From CBDBBY01 sp965203795 (GTDB taxonomy: Bacteria; Pseudomonadota; Alphaproteobacteria; Rhodobacterales; Rhodobacteraceae): 64,000 bases of DNA. Shown here piece by piece: positions 35,850 through 44,526 of the stretch. Position 1 is the stretch's first letter. Each line of letters begins with the position of its first letter. A model generated the notes under the pieces. That model did not search any database. It saw only the letters and a list, made by a program, of their open reading frames with translations, and had not been told where the DNA came from. Made by a program: the position numbers and the translations under genes. The stretch lies in NCBI GenBank assembly GCA_965203795.1, contig OZ241915.1, forward strand, positions 1,550,001 to 1,614,000, given 5' to 3'.

Positions 35850-37097
35850 TTACCCCATAACCGCCCACCTAGCGGCGTTCAGCGGTCCAAGGTTTCTGTT
35901 GATTCTGCGAACGGATCTACTGGCCTCCGCCGGATCCCTGCCCTCGGCGCGCCAGCACTCATCCAAGGCCTCGTCATACAAACGCATCGCTGAAGGGCTG
36001 CTGACCCTGTTGTGCAGAATCTCGGACTCGGCCCGGAAAACGTCGTGCGCGAACATTTCCAAGGTCAGGTCCATCCCGCCCTTCTGCTTGAAATACGCCG
36101 GGTGTGACTTCTTCAGTTCGCGGTAGGCCTTCTTCCCGAACCATGTGAATTGATCGATGGCAGGCAAGATGAATTGCCCGGATTTCTTGATCTCGAACGG
36201 AACCGCGACGGCGTCGACCGGATACGGCGCTGCTTCCCATTCCTCCGCATACAGGCACGAGAGCACGGCCATCGAAGCCCAGAACGGGCTCTCGCTGTCC
36301 AAGGATCCAAGGCACGCCGTCCGCAGAAACTCAGGTAGATCCATTGCTTGGAGCGCGCGTTGCATTTGGTCGGATTGCCTGTGCGGCGCTTTGCCCTCGG
36401 GCAAGTAGTCTTTCGTTGCCCCCTTCCCGAGCAGCACCCAGCCGAACGCGATCGCCTCCGCGGATGTCATCCTGCCCGCGACCAGAGACTCGGCTGCATC
36501 TTCGACATTGAGGCCTGCAGCTTCCAGCAGCCTTTCGCGTCCGACGTCCCGGTACGTCAGCTGCTGCCAAACATCCGTCTGGAGTCGGGATTTGTTGGCT
36601 CTGCAGGCGAGGCGAATCAAATGCAGACGGACGTCTTCGCTCGACTTCGCGGCTTTGCCGAATGCTCGCCTTATGACCTCGCATAAGACCGGGTCCCCGA
36701 GACCGACATTCTCATAGAGGATCGTGTTCCTGACGTAGGAATCGGCGTGCGCGTCCCGACCGCCCTCGACCAACGACCTGTAGTAAAGGACCGCCTCCTT
36801 CTCCAATCCAAACCGGACAGATTTGTGCAGCGCGGACACGAGCAAATACGCTCGACCGCGGTCCCCAATGGAAATTGTCTTGCACCCTTTGAACTCCCGA
36901 CCGGAATCGGCGACCGACTCCGACTGTTCCATCGACTTCACTGCCAATCCGGCAAACTGCCTGGCGCCAGGCGGGACCCCGATCTCTTCCGCGAGCGCAT
37001 CCCAAGGCCCCAGGATCAGCTTGCGGGTCGCCGGATGGATTTCGGACGATGGCTTGATTCTGTCCTGCAGCCCGATCAGGCCATTGCATCCCACCAT
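35850..37097 (-). CDS. Uncharacterised protein with a MgsA/RarA C-terminal-like segment
   Basis: A 415-residue cytoplasmic protein whose overall family I do not recognise. Residues about 75-160 (AYLLVSALHKSVRFGLEKEAVLYYRSLVEGG, then NTILYENVGLGDPVLCEVIRRAF) resemble the C-terminal oligomerisation region of RarA/MgsA and related clamp-loader ATPases, where ALHKSVR and EDIGLADP are typical. The AAA+ ATPase domain that normally precedes it is absent; there is no Walker A or B motif. The second half (about 230-415) has WFGKKAYRELKKSHPAYF and a helical tail. Codon use looks like real coding sequence. A role near replication or recombination is only a guess. ATG 37097 is the assumed start. Confidence 0.6.
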   Translation of the reverse strand: MVGCNGLIGLQDRIKPSSEIHPATRKLILGPWDALAEEIGVPPGARQFAGLAVKSMEQSESVADSGREFKGCKTISIGDRGRAYLLVSALHKSVRFGLEKEAVLYYRSLVEGGRDAHADSYVRNTILYENVGLGDPVLCEVIRRAFGKAAKSSEDVRLHLIRLACRANKSRLQTDVWQQLTYRDVGRERLLEAAGLNVEDAAESLVAGRMTSAEAIAFGWVLLGKGATKDYLPEGKAPHRQSDQMQRALQAMDLPEFLRTACLGSLDSESPFWASMAVLSCLYAEEWEAAPYPVDAVAVPFEIKKSGQFILPAIDQFTWFGKKAYRELKKSHPAYFKQKGGMDLTLEMFAHDVFRAESEILHNRVSSPSAMRLYDEALDECWRAEGRDPAEASRSVRRINRNLGPLNAARWAVMG

Positions 37098-37451
37098 GTG
37101 TTCCTCATAGTTGCTTCGATCTCTAACACTTTGATTTTGTGGATAAATCTTGTGCGGATGCTATGCGATCCCGCTTCGGTTCGGTCAATTGAAGCCGAAA
37201 CCCGCGACGCCCAAATTCACAGCAAGTGCAAGTTCCGCATCCGCCATGAACTCCGATCCGTCACCAAATGAACCTCCCCGTCTTCCGTATCCGCTCGACG
37301 CCTTCAAAGCTTTGGCAAACAGCCTGTCCTATCGCAAAACGGCGGCCTGGTCCGCCTGCCGTGCAAGTTCCGCTCCAGCTTCGCAAGCACACATCGACAG
37401 GGACGGCGCGGGCAAGCACTTGAATTCGTCCGTTCAAACCGCCATTTCGGA
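37098..37451. other. Gene-free region before the aspartic protease gene
   Basis: A 354-base region with no recognised gene or RNA. The part next to 37097 is AT-richer and should contain the promoter of the leftward 415-residue protein gene. The rest should hold the promoter of the rightward protease gene. Confidence 0.4.
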
Positions 37452-38033
37452 ATGATGGATCCATCCGACTGGCCGCATCTGCTTTACTTTTTGGTGCTCG
37501 GCGTAGCCCTCTTGGGCGCGTACCTGCTCGCGTCGCGGCGCAACATCCGCAAATTTGTCACGCATTCCGGGTTCTGGTTGTTCGCGTTCATCGGAACGGT
37601 GGTCGTTTACGGCTTGTGGGACGATATCCGGAATTCCGCACTTCCGCGCAGCGCCGTCGTCTCCGAGGAGAAGATCACGCTGCGCAGGGAGTACGACGGA
37701 CACTTCTATTCGATGGTCCGCATCAATGGAGAGCCGATACGGTTCCTCGTCGACACCGGCGCGTCGGAGCTTGTGCTTTCAAAGCCCGACGCCGAAGCTG
37801 CCGGATTGGACGTGGACGAGCTGCAGTTCTGGGGCCGCGCCTCAACCGCCAACGGCGAAGTGCGTACCGCGAGCGCGACGCTGTCCGAAGTCCGTCTCGG
37901 ACCTCGAATCGAGCGGAATTTCCGTGCATCCGTCAACGAAGGCGAAATGGACATTTCGCTTCTCGGCCAGTCCTACCTGCGCGGCTTCGCGAAAATCGAG
38001 ATCGCGGGCGACACGATGTCGCTCCACTTCTGA
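37452..38033 (+). CDS. Membrane-anchored retropepsin-like aspartic protease (clan AA)
   Basis: A 193-residue protein of the TIGR02281 clan AA aspartic protease family. Two hydrophobic helices at about residues 8-27 and 40-55 anchor it in the inner membrane. The protease domain spans about 72-190, with the active-site motif FLVDTGASELVLS (catalytic Asp near residue 101) and the matching late segment ISLLGQSYLRGFAKIEI. Enzymes of this type act as homodimers. The natural substrate is unknown. Two ATG codons, 37452 and 37455, are equally possible starts. Confidence 0.87.
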   Translation: MMDPSDWPHLLYFLVLGVALLGAYLLASRRNIRKFVTHSGFWLFAFIGTVVVYGLWDDIRNSALPRSAVVSEEKITLRREYDGHFYSMVRINGEPIRFLVDTGASELVLSKPDAEAAGLDVDELQFWGRASTANGEVRTASATLSEVRLGPRIERNFRASVNEGEMDISLLGQSYLRGFAKIEIAGDTMSLHF

Positions 38034-38079
38034 TGCCGCGCCGGAACTGATTCGCCAGGCGGCGCAGGAATGAACGGGG

Positions 38080-38580
38080 TCACGCCTGCTCGTTGTCTCC
38101 GGCGGGCGCGCCCTCCTTGGCATTCCGGGATGCCTTCAGTTTCCAGGAGCCCTGCTCGTCCGACCAGTAGAACAGCGGGCAGTCCGTCTCGGAAAACTTC
38201 TTCCAATGGCTGCGTGCCGAATTGAGATCGTCCGGATTCCGCTTCTCGAAGATCAGCGACACCCGCTTGAATTTGCTCAACTCCTCGACGCCGACTTCGG
38301 CGCCGTCGATTGACACCAGCGAGTCCGCCGCCCCCGTGTACGCGCCATCGGCGGTCAAGAGAACGGGCTGTTCGGAATCGAACTCCCCTCCGGCCATTCC
38401 GTGCGGAAGGAAGCTGTCGCCCGGACGGCACCAAAGCCGCTTGTCGAGCTCCTGCATCCGGGGCTCGGAAACGCCGCGCACTGCCACGGTAAGCCCGGAG
38501 CTCAGCGATTTGCGGAGTATCGCCGTCAGCGCGTCCTCCGGCTGCTGCCCGCTGACCTGGTAGAAGTTCGCAAGCGCCAT
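38080..38580 (-). CDS. holC: DNA polymerase III chi subunit
   Basis: Clamp-loader accessory subunit that links the replisome to single-strand binding protein. The 166-residue product from ATG 38580 has the HolC pattern: FYQVSGQQPEDALTAILRKSL, MQELDKRLWCRPGDSFLPHGMAGG, QPVLLTAD and FKRVSLIFEKRNPDDLNSARSHWKKFSE. Its ATG overlaps the pepA stop codon (ATGA), the standard pepA-holC arrangement of proteobacteria. The last 20 residues are variable. Confidence 0.93.
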   Translation of the reverse strand: MALANFYQVSGQQPEDALTAILRKSLSSGLTVAVRGVSEPRMQELDKRLWCRPGDSFLPHGMAGGEFDSEQPVLLTADGAYTGAADSLVSIDGAEVGVEELSKFKRVSLIFEKRNPDDLNSARSHWKKFSETDCPLFYWSDEQGSWKLKASRNAKEGAPAGDNEQA

Positions 38581-40049
38581 CAGGATTCGAAGCGGTCCCG
38601 GACCAGCCTGTCGAGAGTCAGGACGCCCCACCCTGTCGCGCCCTTCCGCGCGAAATCGGTTGCCTCGCTGCGGGACGCCACGCCCGCAATGTCCAAATGG
38701 ACCCAAGGACACCCCGGCTTGACGAACCGGTTGAGGAACTGGGCGCCGGTAATCGAGCCGGCGGCCCTACCGCCGACATTTGACATGTCCGCCAAGCTTG
38801 ATCTGAGCATTCTGTCGTAGGGCTTGCCGAGTGGCAGGCGCCAAGCGCCTTCACCCTCTTTGTCCGCCGCGGCCAGAAGGGATTTGCAGAATTTGTCGTT
38901 GTTGGAGAACGCTCCCGCATATTCGTGGCCGAGGCCGACGATCACGGCGCCGGTAAGGGTTGCCAAATCGACCATTGCCTTCGGCTTGAACCGCGTCTGC
39001 GCGTACCAAAGCAGGTCCGCCAGAACGAGCCGTCCCTCGGCATCCGTGTTGATGACCTCGATCGTGTCGCCTTTGAGGGATTTGACAATGTCGCCCGGCC
39101 GCTGGGCATTGCCGCCAGGCATGTTTTCCACAAGGCCGACCAAGCCGACGACATCCGCCTTGGCGCGCCGCATGGCCAGTGCCTTCATCGTCCCGGCCAC
39201 GACGCCCGCGCCGGCCATGTCCATGGTCATTTTTTCCATGCCGCTGGCCGGTTTCAGGGATATGCCGCCGGTGTCGAACACAACGCCCTTTCCGACCAGC
39301 GCAATTCTTCTTTTGCCGCCCTTCCAGCGAATGATCCCGACATGCGACGGGCTGTCCGACGCTTGGCCGACCGCCAGCAGCGCCCGCATGCCGATTTCGC
39401 GCAGGCGCTCCTCATCCAGAATCTCAACTTCCAACCCGTATTCCCGCAGCCCTTCCAGCCGGGCCGCGAACTCCGTCGTGGTCAGCACGTTTGAAGGCTC
39501 GCTCACTAAGTTCCGGGTTTCGTAGACGCCCGCCACCGCAGCGCCTAGGTCTTCGAATTCGTCGGCGGCCTTGGCAGGAGTGTCGACGAGCATGGACACT
39601 CTCGACAACGGGCGATTCAAGTCGGGCTTCTTGGGCCGTGTTTTGTATTTGTCGAAACGGTAGCAGCCCAAGGCGACGCCTTGCGCAAACTCGGCCGCAT
39701 GGGCCAGCCCTCCGGCTGCGACAACCAGCTCGCCTCTGGCGCAAGCCTTTCCAATGGCGGCGCCAGCCTTCCTGGCCTTGCCGCGATCAGCGTCCTGACG
39801 CAGCTTGACAGCAAACAGAGTGTCCGCTCGGAGGCCAGCAGGCAGCCTTGTGGAAACGAACTCGCCCTCGCCTAGCTTGGCGAACCCGCGGTCGCCCGCC
39901 AGGCGCTTGATCGCGTCAGCGAACGGGCCGCCGGTGATATCGCTGCCGACCTTCCCGTCGGGACTTACGATTGCCGCGATGCACCCTTCGGAATCCGGCT
40001 TGGCAGTCTTGTCGGCACGCAAAAACTTGATTTTCGGCGGGTGAGTCAT
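38580..40049 (-). CDS. pepA: Leucyl aminopeptidase (M17)
   Basis: Two-metal exopeptidase that removes N-terminal residues from peptides. The 489-residue product has a variable N-terminal domain and the M17 catalytic domain. The latter shows LVGKGVVFDTGGISLKP (metal-binding Lys and Asp), MTMDMAGAGVVAGTM, the signature VINTDAEGRLVLAD near residue 335 and LATLTGAVIVGLGHEYAGAFSN. It starts at ATG 40049 and is divergent from lptF over 81 bases, as in many proteobacteria. holC follows with overlapping codons. Confidence 0.96.
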   Translation of the reverse strand: MTHPPKIKFLRADKTAKPDSEGCIAAIVSPDGKVGSDITGGPFADAIKRLAGDRGFAKLGEGEFVSTRLPAGLRADTLFAVKLRQDADRGKARKAGAAIGKACARGELVVAAGGLAHAAEFAQGVALGCYRFDKYKTRPKKPDLNRPLSRVSMLVDTPAKAADEFEDLGAAVAGVYETRNLVSEPSNVLTTTEFAARLEGLREYGLEVEILDEERLREIGMRALLAVGQASDSPSHVGIIRWKGGKRRIALVGKGVVFDTGGISLKPASGMEKMTMDMAGAGVVAGTMKALAMRRAKADVVGLVGLVENMPGGNAQRPGDIVKSLKGDTIEVINTDAEGRLVLADLLWYAQTRFKPKAMVDLATLTGAVIVGLGHEYAGAFSNNDKFCKSLLAAADKEGEGAWRLPLGKPYDRMLRSSLADMSNVGGRAAGSITGAQFLNRFVKPGCPWVHLDIAGVASRSEATDFARKGATGWGVLTLDRLVRDRFES

Positions 40050-40130
40050 CGGGTCCCACTTCGGCTTGATCCGGTCAGGTGGCCGTTCCGCGGTTCGGGG
40101 CTACGGCAGTTGCGCTGGTAGCATTTTGAA

Positions 40131-41318
40131 GTGATTGATACTACCGGCGACCGCGACGCGGGCCGAAGGGGCGAGCGCAAAGTCTTGACGCAGTACGACG
40201 CCCACGCCCTATCGCGAATGCTGAAGCAGTTCCTGTTTTTTGCGCTGGTGTTGTTCGGGATCTATTGGACCAGCCGAATCGTCCGCATTTTGGACGGCAT
40301 CATGGAGGGCGGCCAGCCACTCTCGTCGTTCTTCCAGTACGTAGCGCTGCTGTCCCCTGCGTCGTTCCTTTCCGTTATTTCGCTTACTGCGTTCGCAGCT
40401 GCAACCTACGTCGCGGACCGCCAATTCGCCGACAGCGAGCTGCAGGCCCTGCAGGGAGCGGGGTTCAGGCCGTTCCGGCTGCTGTTGCCGTTCGCTGTGT
40501 TCGGGGCGGCGGCATTCTGCGTTTCGGCCGCTCTCGTTCACGAGATCGTTCCCGACAGCCGGGCGCGCCTCGACCAACTCCAGCACCAGATAGCAAGCGA
40601 CCTTGCCGCGAAGCGGCTGACGGACAACCAGTTCCTGTTTCCGGTGGACGGGCTGGCGCTGTTCATCGGGGAGGTTACGCCCGAAGGCGAGATGCTCGAC
40701 ATCTTCATACACGATTCGAGGGATTCCGACGCTGCGGTCACTTACTTGGCAAAACAGGCGGAGCTCAGCCGAGGCGGGTCCGGTTCCCATCTCGTGATGT
40801 CGGACGGACAGTCGCAGGAGCTTTCCTCCGACGGGCGAAGGCTTTCGAAGCTGGCTTACGAGAAGCTGAGAATTGATCTGGCGTTCGCCGCGGACGACAG
40901 GCCCGGCCCTCCCGGGCTGCGGACGATCCCCACATCTGAAAAGATCCTGTCAATGCAGTCCGTGGTCGACAGGCTGGGCATTCCGGTCCGGCATGTGCTG
41001 GCCGAGCTGCATGAACGGACAGTCGAGCCGCTTTACGCGCTTCTTTTCCCGCTGCTCGGCGCCTCCTCCGTGTTCCTCGCATTTGCGTACCGAATGAGCC
41101 GGTCCTGGGCCATTCTGTTCTCCGCGGCTGCGATCGTCTGCGCGAACGTGGCGGGGAACTATTTCGAGGATTTGACGCGGACCGACAGCGGCTATTGGCC
41201 GCTGATGTATCTTCCGGCGATCGTCGTGGCTCTGCTTACGGCAGGCATGTCCGCACGGGCGCATTCGATTCCCCGAACGCCGACGTTCCTGGCATGGCTG
41301 GAAGGCCAGGTGCGTTGA
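40131..41318 (+). CDS. lptF: LPS export ABC permease LptF
   Basis: One of two membrane subunits of the LptB2FG transporter that extracts lipopolysaccharide from the inner membrane. The 395-residue product has the YjgP/YjgQ plan: two helices near the N-terminus (FLFFALVLFGIYWTSRI and ASFLSVISLTAFAAATYVA), a third with VFGAAAFCVSAALVHEIVP, a periplasmic beta-jellyroll domain (about 140-270) and three C-terminal helices. GTG 40131 is taken as start. A TTG at 40185 (LTQYDAHALSRML) is also possible because family sequence starts about there. First gene of a six-gene operon. Confidence 0.92.
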   Translation: MIDTTGDRDAGRRGERKVLTQYDAHALSRMLKQFLFFALVLFGIYWTSRIVRILDGIMEGGQPLSSFFQYVALLSPASFLSVISLTAFAAATYVADRQFADSELQALQGAGFRPFRLLLPFAVFGAAAFCVSAALVHEIVPDSRARLDQLQHQIASDLAAKRLTDNQFLFPVDGLALFIGEVTPEGEMLDIFIHDSRDSDAAVTYLAKQAELSRGGSGSHLVMSDGQSQELSSDGRRLSKLAYEKLRIDLAFAADDRPGPPGLRTIPTSEKILSMQSVVDRLGIPVRHVLAELHERTVEPLYALLFPLLGASSVFLAFAYRMSRSWAILFSAAAIVCANVAGNYFEDLTRTDSGYWPLMYLPAIVVALLTAGMSARAHSIPRTPTFLAWLEGQVR

Positions 41319-42418
41319 CGCTGGCGGCGTACATTGCGAAGCGGTTCGCGTATTCCCTGCTGGTCACCGCGGCCGGCGTGTTCCTGCTCTATTTCGTGAT
41401 CGAGCTGGAAAGGCACATGAGCCGCTTCAGGGATGCCGACTTCGGCGTTGCCGCGTCGGTCGGAATCACGCTGCTGAAAATGCCCGGCTCGCTGTACGGC
41501 GTCATGCCGATCATCGTCGCCATCGCGGCCTTGGCCATGTCCGTGCGCCTGGCCACGACCAGCGAATTCATCGCCGTGCGATCCTTCGGAGTTTCGGGAA
41601 TGGCGGCATTGGCGGTGCCGGCGGTCCTCGCGGCGCTGCTCGGGCTGGTATCGATCTTCATTCTGAATCCTGTCGTTGCTGCGACCGAAAAAAGCTACCG
41701 GAACCTGTCGGCCGTGCTGCCGTCCGATACCACGCCCGTCATTCGGGAAGTCGACGACAAATTGTGGCTGAAGGAGGATGCGGGCGAAGAAACCAAGTTC
41801 ATACGGATCGCAGGCATTTCCGAAGCGCCGGTGCGATTCCTCGATTTCGACATGTACGTGCTTGATCGCGACGGCGTTCCGTCGAAGCGGCGCCATGCGG
41901 AAGAAGCGAGGCTGGTCGGCCGGAGCTGGGTGCTCACCGACGCGAAATCCTGGGACATTTCGACCGGCGTCGAGAATCCCGAACTCGGGGCGACGCGCGA
42001 TCCCTTCCTGATCATCCCGACGGCTTTGACAGAGGAGCAAATCCGCGAGAATCTGAGTCCTCCCGAGGAGATCGCCATCTGGGATCTGGATGCGCACATT
42101 GAACGTCTTGAAAACGCTGGATTCTCGACCAGCACGCACCGCGTGCATTTTCACGCGGAGGTCGGAAAGCCGGTTCTGCTCGCGGCGATGGCCCTGCTCG
42201 GAGCGATCTTCACGCTGCGCCCGTCGCGGTTCGTCCATGTCGGGCAAATGGCGATTGTGGCGGTGCTGGCCAGCCTCGCGATCTACTTCGTGCAGGATTT
42301 CGCAAGGGTGCTCGGCCAGAACGGCCAGCTTCCAGCCCCCGCCGCCGCGTGGATTCCTGCCGCTGCCGCGCTTTCACTTTCGCTCGGGCTGCTGATCTAC
42401 CTGGAGGAGGAGCGTTGA
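41315..42418 (+). CDS. lptG: LPS export ABC permease LptG
   Basis: Partner of LptF in the lipopolysaccharide extractor. The 367-residue product has the same topology: N-terminal helices (AYSLLVTAAGVFLLYFVIELERHMSR and LYGVMPIIVAIAALAMSVRLATTSEFIAVRSFGVS), a periplasmic jellyroll (about 125-265) and C-terminal helices (VLLAAMALLGAIFTLRP). The likely start is TTG 41315, which overlaps the lptF stop codon as TTGA and lies 9 bases after GGAAGG. An in-frame ATG at 41294 would add seven residues. The same TTGA arrangement recurs at the lptG-lptD junction. Confidence 0.92.
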   Translation: MTLAAYIAKRFAYSLLVTAAGVFLLYFVIELERHMSRFRDADFGVAASVGITLLKMPGSLYGVMPIIVAIAALAMSVRLATTSEFIAVRSFGVSGMAALAVPAVLAALLGLVSIFILNPVVAATEKSYRNLSAVLPSDTTPVIREVDDKLWLKEDAGEETKFIRIAGISEAPVRFLDFDMYVLDRDGVPSKRRHAEEARLVGRSWVLTDAKSWDISTGVENPELGATRDPFLIIPTALTEEQIRENLSPPEEIAIWDLDAHIERLENAGFSTSTHRVHFHAEVGKPVLLAAMALLGAIFTLRPSRFVHVGQMAIVAVLASLAIYFVQDFARVLGQNGQLPAPAAAWIPAAAALSLSLGLLIYLEEER

Positions 42419-44511
42419 AGGCAGCCAAAGCATTGGCCGCGCTCGCGGCGATTTGCGCCTTGGCAGGTCCGGCATCGGCAGAGCGGTCCGTGCTGATCGC
42501 GGACGAAATCCTGTACTCAGGCGACGGCCGGAGCTTCACCGCGACGGGCAACGTGGTCGTGAGCTGGAAGGACGAGCAGTTCCGCGCGACAGAGATCAGC
42601 TACGACGGCAGCAAGCTCACCGCCGCAGGCCCGCTGGAGTTCTCGGATGAACGCGGCACTGAGGCGATCGCGGAATTCGGCGAGCTGTCGGCCGACTTCC
42701 GGGACGCGTTGCTCAATGGCGTCGAGCTGCTGCTCCATGACCGAATCAGGTTCCAAGCCTTGGAATTGGAGCGCAAAAGCGGCCGGTATCTGTACCTGAC
42801 CGACGCCACGGCCACTGCATGCCGCACATGCAGTCCTGAGGAGACGCCGTTCTGGCACTTCGAGGCCAGAGCAATCCGGCATGACACGGTGGAGCGACGG
42901 ATCCTGCTCCGGGACGTGAATCTCCACCTCGGCAGGTATCCGGTGTTCTATATGCCTTGGATGCGTATCCCAGACTCGACGGTGTCGCGGGCCTCAGGCT
43001 TTCTTTTCCCTTCGTTCCGCTACTCCGGCGGGGACGGCTTCGGCACCACGCTTCCGTATTTCGCCACGCTTGGCGACCACGCGGACATGACGGTCGCGCC
43101 GACGATCTCCACGAAGGGCGACAATTCCGTCGATGTCGAGTTCCGAACGCGGTTCCGAGGCGGCGGCATCGACTTGGGCGGTTCGCTAACGATTGATTCC
43201 GACCATGTGCCGCGCCGCCGGTGGCAGACTTGGGCTCTCGGTGAATGGGAGTCCGAGGGAGGCCTCCGCGTGCAGGCGGCGGGAGAGCGGGTTTCGGATG
43301 CCGACTATCTCGAGGACGCGGACATATCGGGCAAGCCGCGAATCGAGAACAGCGTCCGGGTCGACCTGCGCCGTCCCTACAGCTTCCTCGGCGCCGGGGT
43401 GCATGAGTTCGAGTTTCTGGACGGCATTGCCCCCGAACCCGGCACGCCCCTGCTGATCCAGGAGGCGAACTGGACCCAGCGCTTCCCGCATGCGGTCATG
43501 GGCGGTCGGCTGCAGCTGGATTTCGGCGTGTCGAGTTTCCGCAGATTCGGGCCGGGCGACCATCCCGACAGGAACGTTCTGCGCTCCCACGCCCGGCTCG
43601 ACTGGAATCGCGCGTGGGAATTCGAAAGCGGGGTCCGCATGTCCGCATCCGGCGAACTGCTTGGACGCGCCTATGCCGACGCCAACAGCGTCAAATCCGA
43701 TTCCGCGTCCGCTACGCCGACAATTTCGGCGAGCCTCGCCTGGCCTTGGATCCGGAATCTGGAAGACGAGAGCGAAATCCTTCAACCGGTCGCGGCGATG
43801 GCGTGGTCGCCCGTGAAGCAAACCGACCATGCCAACCTGGACAGCGCGATTGTCGGGATCGACGATACCAATCTGCTGGCCCCGGGCCGGGTTCCGGGCT
43901 TGGACGGCACGGAACAAGGGCTGCGGACGGGGCTGGGCGTCATGTACTCGCGCCTCGCGCCCGCAGGGGTGTCGGCTTCAGCGTTCCTCGGACGGACATT
44001 CACCAGCGCGCCAGCGGCCCGTCGTCCCGATGCGCCATCATTGAGCGGGAAGCACTCGGACTGGGTAGCGGCGTTCGACCTTGATTTGCCGGGCCCGTTC
44101 GATCTTAAACAAAAGCTTTTGACCGACAGCGGATTTGCGCCCACCGTGTCGGACACCATCGTCGAATTCGAAACGCCCGATTTCGGCCTCCTGTTCCAGC
44201 GCAGCTGGGTGCGCAAGGACCGCTCCATCAGCAGCGCGGCGGGCACCGATTACTGGCTTGCCCAAGGAAGCTATCCGGTGTCGAGGAATTGGGACGGCGT
44301 CGTCGGAATCCAGTACGACGCGAACAAGCACGGCCCCCGCCGGATGGACGTGGGCTTCATTTACAAGCAGCAGTGTGCGAATGTTGAATTGCGGCTTTCG
44401 CACAGGCTGCCTTCCGCGAATGCCGGCCGGGCCAAAACTACTTTAAACTTGAGTTTGACACTGGCCGGCTTGGGAGATGCCGCGGCAGGCGCTGCCGACA
44501 GCTGCGGCTAG
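42415..44511 (+). CDS. lptD: LPS assembly outer-membrane protein LptD
   Basis: Outer-membrane beta-barrel that places lipopolysaccharide on the cell surface. The 698-residue product starts at TTG 42415, overlapping the lptG stop codon, after a strong GGAGGAGG site. The parts are a signal peptide (AALAAICALAGPASA), the N-terminal LptA-like jellyroll (about 25-150; ADEILYSGDGRSFTATGNVVV) and the barrel domain (about 210-690), with VFYMPWMRIPDSTVSRASGFLFPSFRYS at its start. Cysteines in CRTCSPEETPFW and near the C-terminus (QQCANVELRL, DSCG) could form the disulfides known in LptD. Confidence 0.94.
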   Translation: MKAAKALAALAAICALAGPASAERSVLIADEILYSGDGRSFTATGNVVVSWKDEQFRATEISYDGSKLTAAGPLEFSDERGTEAIAEFGELSADFRDALLNGVELLLHDRIRFQALELERKSGRYLYLTDATATACRTCSPEETPFWHFEARAIRHDTVERRILLRDVNLHLGRYPVFYMPWMRIPDSTVSRASGFLFPSFRYSGGDGFGTTLPYFATLGDHADMTVAPTISTKGDNSVDVEFRTRFRGGGIDLGGSLTIDSDHVPRRRWQTWALGEWESEGGLRVQAAGERVSDADYLEDADISGKPRIENSVRVDLRRPYSFLGAGVHEFEFLDGIAPEPGTPLLIQEANWTQRFPHAVMGGRLQLDFGVSSFRRFGPGDHPDRNVLRSHARLDWNRAWEFESGVRMSASGELLGRAYADANSVKSDSASATPTISASLAWPWIRNLEDESEILQPVAAMAWSPVKQTDHANLDSAIVGIDDTNLLAPGRVPGLDGTEQGLRTGLGVMYSRLAPAGVSASAFLGRTFTSAPAARRPDAPSLSGKHSDWVAAFDLDLPGPFDLKQKLLTDSGFAPTVSDTIVEFETPDFGLLFQRSWVRKDRSISSAAGTDYWLAQGSYPVSRNWDGVVGIQYDANKHGPRRMDVGFIYKQQCANVELRLSHRLPSANAGRAKTTLNLSLTLAGLGDAAAGAADSCG

Positions 44512-44526
44512 AGCAGGAGCGAGGCC

